From: an uncultured Lachnospiraceae bacterium
Lineage (GTDB): Bacteria > Bacillota > Clostridia > Lachnospirales > Lachnospiraceae
DNA: 19,342 nucleotides
Direction: 5' to 3'
NCBI GenBank assembly: GCA_910585995.1
Contig: CAJUGG010000003.1
Span: 1 to 19,342 of the forward strand
The translations under genes and the position numbers were made by a program. Of the stretch, positions 14,650-19,342 are shown piece by piece (position 1 is the stretch's first letter; every line of letters begins with the position of its first letter). The notes beneath the pieces are model-generated. The model was not told where the DNA came from, made no database searches, and worked only from the letters and a program-made list of their open reading frames with translations.

Positions 14650-17600
14650 ATGATTATCAGAGAAAATGAAGGGGCGAGAAGGCTTTTAGAGGCTCAGAAA
14701 AACTTGAATCTGACCGAGAAGAATCAGATGATCTTTGAAAAATATATGGATCTGTCTGAGGAAGAGGATCAGGAACTGCTAAACGAGGTGGAACACCAGG
14801 ATTTTACAGAGTTGGACGGAGGCGTCCGGCGGCAGCTTTATAATTTTGTGGATTCGATCCGGAATAAAAATAAGCCATTGTGTGACCGCTATACTCGTTT
14901 TGTGGCTAAGGCTGGCGGCAGTACGGCCAAGTATACGCTGTTTCGTTATAATTACAGCAATTTTTTAGGCTATCTGGAAGAGACGCTTCCGATTATTTCT
15001 TATGCAGCGATACGTTCAGAATATGTTGCCTGGGACCGTGGGTTGTTTAAAGAGTACAATTATCATTTTCTGGTGGAGATTGGGTGGAAACATCCGGAAT
15101 GGATCGCGCAGATGGTAGATCTGTGCTACGATGATGATGCAGCCAACACACATATGTTCTTAGCAGGCGTCTATCTGTACTGTGTAAGACCTCTGGAGGA
15201 TTCGCACAGCTATATCTGTCTGCCAAGGAAAGAGGACAAGCGCCCGACAGACGACAGAGAGCGGATCTTGGAGATGGTGGACTATCTGGAAAAACGTCTG
15301 ATGGGAAATATTGACGGTCTGTTTGTGGAAAAAGATGAGCCAAAAGACGACGAGCTTGAGAAACTGAAAGCCTTTGTGCGGGAATCTGATCCCAATGACC
15401 CGATCCCGGTCGAGGTGCGCGCGATTATCAGCAACCGGAAGCGCCATGAATACCGGATGACTTTTTTGCCATTCCTTGCCTTTTTGGGGCTGGAGCACTC
15501 CAACCGGTTTATCCAATTGATACGGCTGGCTGTATTGATCAATGGAGACCTGCTGCCGAATTTCCCGTTAGACGGCTGTCTGGGAACCGGAGAGAGCTGG
15601 TTTCCGGAGCATATGGAGGCGCTGGAGTCCTATCTGCCAATTGAATCCAAAGACTATGTGCGCTGGTGTATGGACCATCGCAATGAGACCGAACCTATTG
15701 TGCATCGGATCATGAAAAAGACGCCGGAAGCGATCAAAGAGGCTTTTGGAACGCTCTCTTTGGAAAACCGCGGATATATGATCAAACAGATTAAAGATCA
15801 GGACCAGTCACTCTATGAGCAAATAGGAGAACAATTTCAGAGTCAATATCGAAAGGCTGTTGCTGAAGAAGAGGCCAAACGTTATAAGACCCATATGAAA
15901 GAGATTGTGTCCTATCTGTTGGGAGAGTCTGAACTGACAACACTGCTTCCTTATGTGGAAGAGTTGCGGACAAAGAATTATATTGGTTATCTGCGCGATC
16001 AGAGGGTCAATGACTGTATGGAGTTTGGCGAGGCACAGATGTATCGGAGAATATTGGTGATGGAATCTCTGATCCTGCACAAAAGTTATTTTTATAACTA
16101 CTGGATTGATCCGGATCTGAAGAGAATCCATAAACGGGACCATAAAAATCCCCAGGAGGATCTTCAGGTGGAAGGCCTTTTGCGTCTGTTTGATGTCGAG
16201 AAGGTTCCAGCGCAGTATCAGTTGGAATATTTTGGCAATACCTATGACAGCGTCTATGAATATGCTAAAGATCCCAAGCACAGCAGCCAGCAGTGTGTAA
16301 AGACGCTCAAAAGAATCCGCTCTCAGTGGCATCAGGAGTGGATCGACGCATCGAAGAGTAAAGATCTGCCGACCAGGATTATGGCTGTCCGGGTGATGGC
16401 AGAAGATGTAGAGACTTACAAAGCAGAACTGTTAGGCTGTGCCGGTGAGGGCAGCAAACAGGCAAAGGAATTTTTACTGCATATCTATGAAGCATGCCCT
16501 CATTGGGAAGCGGAGATCTTACAGATGCTTCAGTCGAAAAAGGGCGCAGAGCGGGAGATGGCAGTACGGGTACTGTGCCTCTGGGGAACAGAAAAATACC
16601 GGGAGGCCCTTACAAAAGCGATGGAAGCAGAAAAGACGAAAAAAGTGATGACGCTTTTGCAGGAGGTCTTAGGGGAGACCGCCAAAGGAGATCAGGGGAC
16701 AAAAGCGCTGACGGCAGAAGATAAGATCGACGGGATCTTATTGGGCGGCCGTAAGCGTAAGCTTGCCTGGTTCTTGACGGAGGGCCTTCCCAAAGTACAT
16801 AAAGAAGACGGGACAGAAGCCTCGGAGGACTATCTTGCGGCGATTCTGGTCTCTTATGCAGATATGGCGACTGTGGGAGTCAATGAGGATGCAAAACAGC
16901 TGGCAGAGAAGCTGAATCCTTTGGAGCTGGCGGCCTATATGCGTGTACTGTATGACAGTTGGATCAAAGACGGCGCCCAGGCCAAGAAAAAGTGGGTGCT
17001 CTATGCGGCGTCGATCCATGGAGGAGATGCCATCGTACCGGTGCTCAATACGCAGATCCAGGAGTGGCCCAAGGCTGCCAGAGGCGCCATTGCAGCAGAG
17101 GCAGTCAAGGCGCTGGCGCTCAATGGCACAGCCACCGCACTGCTTGCTGTGGATCAGTTGGCCAGAAAGTGTAAATTCCGGCAGGTCAAAGGAGCTGCGG
17201 CTGCGGCGCTTGATTTTGCAGCGGAACAGTTGGGGATCTCCAGAGAAGAACTGGAAGACCGTATTGTGCCGAATCTGGGATTTGACAATAAAAACGAACA
17301 GATATTCGATTATGGAACACGGACGTTCCGTGTGGTCTTAACCACAGCGATGACCTTAGAAGTCTATGATGAAAAGGGAAAGAAACTGAAAAATATGCCA
17401 GCTCCTGGAAAACAGGATGATCCTGTCAAAGCCAAGGCGGCAAATGACAGCTGGAAGCTGCTGAAAAAACAACTGAAGACCGTGACTGCCAATCAGAAAG
17501 TCCGTCTGGAACAGACGCTGATCACCGAGCGGAAATGGACGGGCAGTCAGTGGCAGGAGCTGTTTGTGAAAAATCCCCTGATGCATCCTTTTGCTATGGG

Positions 17601-18234
17601 ACTTGTATGGGGAGTCTATGAAGAAGAGAAACTGACAGATACCTTCCGCTATATGGAGGACGGCACCTTTAACACTGCAGACGAGGACGAGTACGAACTG
17701 TCAGAAAGTGCCGTTGTAGGTCTGGTGCATCCTATCGAACTGTCAGAAGAAAGCTTAGAGACATGGAAAGAACAACTGTCAGACTATGAGATCGAGCAGC
17801 CGATTGAACAGCTTAACCGTCCGATCTACCGCGTGACAGAGGAAGAAAAAGAAGAAGAAGATCTGACCCGCTTTGGCGGTATGGTCTTAAACTGCCTGTC
17901 TTTGTCCGGCAAACTTCAGAACTTAGGCTGGTACAAAGGAGAGGTGGAGGACGCAGGTTTTTACTACAACTTCTACCGGTATGACCAACAGGTCAGCGTA
18001 CAACTGGAATTTTCCGGCTGCTATGTGGACTATGGAAATGAAGACGTGGTGGTCTATGAAGCATATTTCTACAGACCTGGCAATCTAAAAAAGGAGGGGT
18101 ATCAGTATGTGCCGGTCCGGGAGACGCTTGGCAGTGTCAATGCCCGGTATTTTAGTGAGGTCGTGCTACAGCTTACCCAGGCGACAGCAGCTTCTAAGGA
18201 GCGGCGCCCTTATCCAGAGTGCAGAAATCGTTAA
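14650..18234 (+). CDS. DUF4132 protein, second paralogue (YehI-like)
   Basis: This 1194-residue protein is a full-length tandem paralogue of the preceding one, starting 40 nt after its stop. Both begin with an LTEKNQ/LSEKNQ segment and an acidic stretch ending in QDF. Both have the HEAT-like region (here about 588-650), the GGRKRKLAW patch (about 699), KKWVLYAASIHGG (about 777) and the DUF4132 core (LFVKNPLMHPFAMGLVWG). By eye, identity is high over the C-terminal 500 residues, roughly three in four in the best block, and much lower in the N-terminal half. That suggests a shared core function with divergent recognition parts. AAGGAG at 14631-14636 lies 13 nt before the ATG, so translation may be weaker than for the first copy. 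Function is unknown. Confidence 0.88.
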   Translation: MIIRENEGARRLLEAQKNLNLTEKNQMIFEKYMDLSEEEDQELLNEVEHQDFTELDGGVRRQLYNFVDSIRNKNKPLCDRYTRFVAKAGGSTAKYTLFRYNYSNFLGYLEETLPIISYAAIRSEYVAWDRGLFKEYNYHFLVEIGWKHPEWIAQMVDLCYDDDAANTHMFLAGVYLYCVRPLEDSHSYICLPRKEDKRPTDDRERILEMVDYLEKRLMGNIDGLFVEKDEPKDDELEKLKAFVRESDPNDPIPVEVRAIISNRKRHEYRMTFLPFLAFLGLEHSNRFIQLIRLAVLINGDLLPNFPLDGCLGTGESWFPEHMEALESYLPIESKDYVRWCMDHRNETEPIVHRIMKKTPEAIKEAFGTLSLENRGYMIKQIKDQDQSLYEQIGEQFQSQYRKAVAEEEAKRYKTHMKEIVSYLLGESELTTLLPYVEELRTKNYIGYLRDQRVNDCMEFGEAQMYRRILVMESLILHKSYFYNYWIDPDLKRIHKRDHKNPQEDLQVEGLLRLFDVEKVPAQYQLEYFGNTYDSVYEYAKDPKHSSQQCVKTLKRIRSQWHQEWIDASKSKDLPTRIMAVRVMAEDVETYKAELLGCAGEGSKQAKEFLLHIYEACPHWEAEILQMLQSKKGAEREMAVRVLCLWGTEKYREALTKAMEAEKTKKVMTLLQEVLGETAKGDQGTKALTAEDKIDGILLGGRKRKLAWFLTEGLPKVHKEDGTEASEDYLAAILVSYADMATVGVNEDAKQLAEKLNPLELAAYMRVLYDSWIKDGAQAKKKWVLYAASIHGGDAIVPVLNTQIQEWPKAARGAIAAEAVKALALNGTATALLAVDQLARKCKFRQVKGAAAAALDFAAEQLGISREELEDRIVPNLGFDNKNEQIFDYGTRTFRVVLTTAMTLEVYDEKGKKLKNMPAPGKQDDPVKAKAANDSWKLLKKQLKTVTANQKVRLEQTLITERKWTGSQWQELFVKNPLMHPFAMGLVWGVYEEEKLTDTFRYMEDGTFNTADEDEYELSESAVVGLVHPIELSEESLETWKEQLSDYEIEQPIEQLNRPIYRVTEEEKEEEDLTRFGGMVLNCLSLSGKLQNLGWYKGEVEDAGFYYNFYRYDQQVSVQLEFSGCYVDYGNEDVVVYEAYFYRPGNLKKEGYQYVPVRETLGSVNARYFSEVVLQLTQATAASKERRPYPECRNR

Positions 18235-18251
18235 GAGAGATGGAGGAAGAG

Positions 18252-18866
18252 ATGGACATCTATCTGATCAGACATGGAGAGACAGATTATAATAGAGGCA
18301 AACGCTTACAGGGCGTTACCGATATCCCGCTAAATCAGCGGGGTATCGATCTGGCCGAGAAGACGGCGGCGGGGCTTAGGGATATTTCTTTTGATAAAAT
18401 ATTCACAAGCCCTTTGATCCGCGCGAGAAAGACGGCAGAGATTATCAGAGGAGAGAGACCGATTGAGATCATCCCTACCGATGGGCTAAAGGAGATCAGC
18501 TTTGGGGATTATGAGGGACTGACGGTCTTAGATGGAAAATACGATATCCCTGATCCGCATTTTTTGGATTTTTTTCAGGCGCCGGAGAGATACCATACGC
18601 CGCCTAACGGGGAGAGCATCGAACATCTGCGAAAACGGACGACAACCTTTATAAAAAGTGTGATGGAAGACCCTCAAAATGAGGGGCTGACAATCCTGAT
18701 GGCATCTCATGGGGCAGCGATCCGCGGGATGCTCTCAGGACTTTTTGAACTGCCGGTTGCAAAGTTCTGGGACGGAGGCGTGCATAAAAACTGCGCCGTG
18801 ACGCTTTTGCGGGCAGAACACGGAAGGTTTGAGATTGTGTTTGAAAACCGGGTATACTATGAATGA
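18252..18866 (+). CDS. Histidine phosphatase superfamily protein
   Basis: This 204-residue enzyme belongs to the phosphoglycerate-mutase-like histidine phosphatases, which pass phosphate through a His. The catalytic LIRHGET motif is at residues 5-11 (Arg7, His8, Gly9). TSPLIRARKTAE (52-63) supplies the second Arg, SFGDYEG follows near 83-89, and SHGAAIRG (152-159) carries the second catalytic His. The substrate could be a small phosphorylated metabolite such as a sugar phosphate or a cobalamin precursor; the sequence does not decide. The ATG at 18252, 5 nt after GGAGG (18242-18246), is preferred over an upstream in-frame start at 18219 that overlaps the DUF4132 gene. It lies only 17 nt after the DUF4132 stop and may be cotranscribed, but it more likely belongs functionally with the housekeeping genes downstream. 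Confidence 0.92.
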   Translation: MDIYLIRHGETDYNRGKRLQGVTDIPLNQRGIDLAEKTAAGLRDISFDKIFTSPLIRARKTAEIIRGERPIEIIPTDGLKEISFGDYEGLTVLDGKYDIPDPHFLDFFQAPERYHTPPNGESIEHLRKRTTTFIKSVMEDPQNEGLTILMASHGAAIRGMLSGLFELPVAKFWDGGVHKNCAVTLLRAEHGRFEIVFENRVYYE

Positions 18867-18884
18867 CAGGACAGAGGCTGTGGA

Positions 18885-19342
18885 ATGGATCATTTTGTAA
18901 AAGAGAGGGATTGGATGTATAATGAATTGGATTTGGAGAAAATAGATATCAATACGGCGCCACCTGCAGAAGAACCGGGCCGTCAGTATTATTTTATGAC
19001 AAAATGCAGAGAATGGGTTCAGGAGTTTGAAAAGAAAAACGGGCGCTGTCCGACTTTTTTTACGCAGACGTTTGGCTGTCAGATGAATGCAAGGGACTCC
19101 GAGAAGCTGTCGGGGATTCTGCAGGAGATTGGATATGAGGAGGCTCAGAGCGAAGAGGCGGACTTTGTGGTCTACAATACGTGTACGGTTCGGGAAAATG
19201 CCAATCTAAGGGTCTATGGGCGTCTGGGCGTGCTGCATGGGTATAAAAAGAAGAACTCTGATATGAAGATTGCCCTTTGCGGCTGTATGATGCAGGAAGC
19301 GGCTGTGGTGGAGAAGCTTAAGAAGAGCTATCGGTTTGTAGA
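18885..19342 (+). CDS. miaB: tRNA-2-methylthio-N6-dimethylallyladenosine synthase, N-terminal part
   Basis: MiaB is a radical-SAM methylthiotransferase that converts i6A37 to ms2i6A37 in tRNAs reading codons that start with U. Only the N-terminal UPF0004 domain is inside the window. Its three iron-sulfur cluster cysteines are all visible, in TFGCQMNARDSE, YNTCTVRENA and LCGCMMQE. The radical-SAM CxxxCxxC and TRAM domains lie beyond the edge. Two in-frame starts are plausible: ATG 18885 (AGAGG at 18873-18877, 7-nt spacing) and ATG 18915 (AGAGAGGGA ending at 18910, 5-nt spacing). I use the longer one, without strong conviction. The gene follows the phosphatase by 18 nt. Confidence 0.93.
   Translation, partial: MDHFVKERDWMYNELDLEKIDINTAPPAEEPGRQYYFMTKCREWVQEFEKKNGRCPTFFTQTFGCQMNARDSEKLSGILQEIGYEEAQSEEADFVVYNTCTVRENANLRVYGRLGVLHGYKKKNSDMKIALCGCMMQEAAVVEKLKKSYRFV

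Noticed and set aside
11064..18234. Molybdate regulator role for the DUF4132 proteins
   Set aside because: The label exists for the family, but there is no DNA-binding motif, molybdate-binding motif or molybdenum gene in the window.
3544..18234. Firm call as an anti-phage defence system
   Set aside because: MoxR-VWA sets can take part in conflict systems, but no nuclease, toxin or known defence effector is recognisable here.

Overview
The window looks like a chromosomal segment of a spore-forming, anaerobic Bacillota bacterium, most likely a Lachnospiraceae-type Clostridia. The reasons are an alpha/beta-type small acid-soluble spore protein gene next to recG, a clostridial-type miaB, strong AGGAG ribosome binding sites and moderate GC. 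The organism assignment is inference; no rRNA or other marker is present. All genes lie on the + strand.

Layout. Positions 1-95 hold the right half of a long-hairpin repeat, cut by the window edge. A small unknown gene (203-532), recG (554-2611) and a spore-protein gene (2770-2973) with its terminator follow. A 190-nt near-perfect palindrome at 3045-3234 belongs to the same repeat family as positions 1-95. A good sigma-A-type promoter at 3460-3488 then opens a six-gene locus of about 14.7 kb: a MoxR-type AAA+ ATPase (3544-4659), a DUF5682 protein (4620-7052), a von Willebrand A (VWA) protein (7415-8542), a protein with two SWIM zinc fingers (8564-10678), and two tandem DUF4132 proteins of about 1190 residues (11064-14609, 14650-18234). 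A histidine phosphatase (18252-18866) and the 5' part of miaB (18885 to the edge) close the window.

The six-gene locus is the main interest. Its parts match, family by family, the poorly characterised E. coli yehL / yehM / yehP / yehQ / yehI set (AAA+, DUF5682, VWA, SWIM, DUF4132). By analogy with other MoxR-VWA pairs, the ATPase and the MIDAS-bearing VWA protein probably form a chaperone-like remodelling machine. The DUF5682, SWIM and DUF4132 proteins would be its partners or substrates. The biological role is unknown; conflict/defence, stress and cofactor-related roles are all only possible. Here the DUF4132 gene is duplicated and lies downstream.

The locus is interrupted twice, at 7053-7414 and 10679-11063, by two copies of a structured repeat in opposite orientation. 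They bracket exactly the VWA-SWIM pair. Their stems differ by compensatory changes, so the folded structure itself seems to be conserved. The second gap also holds a separate hairpin and an 18-nt tandem repeat just before the DUF4132 start.
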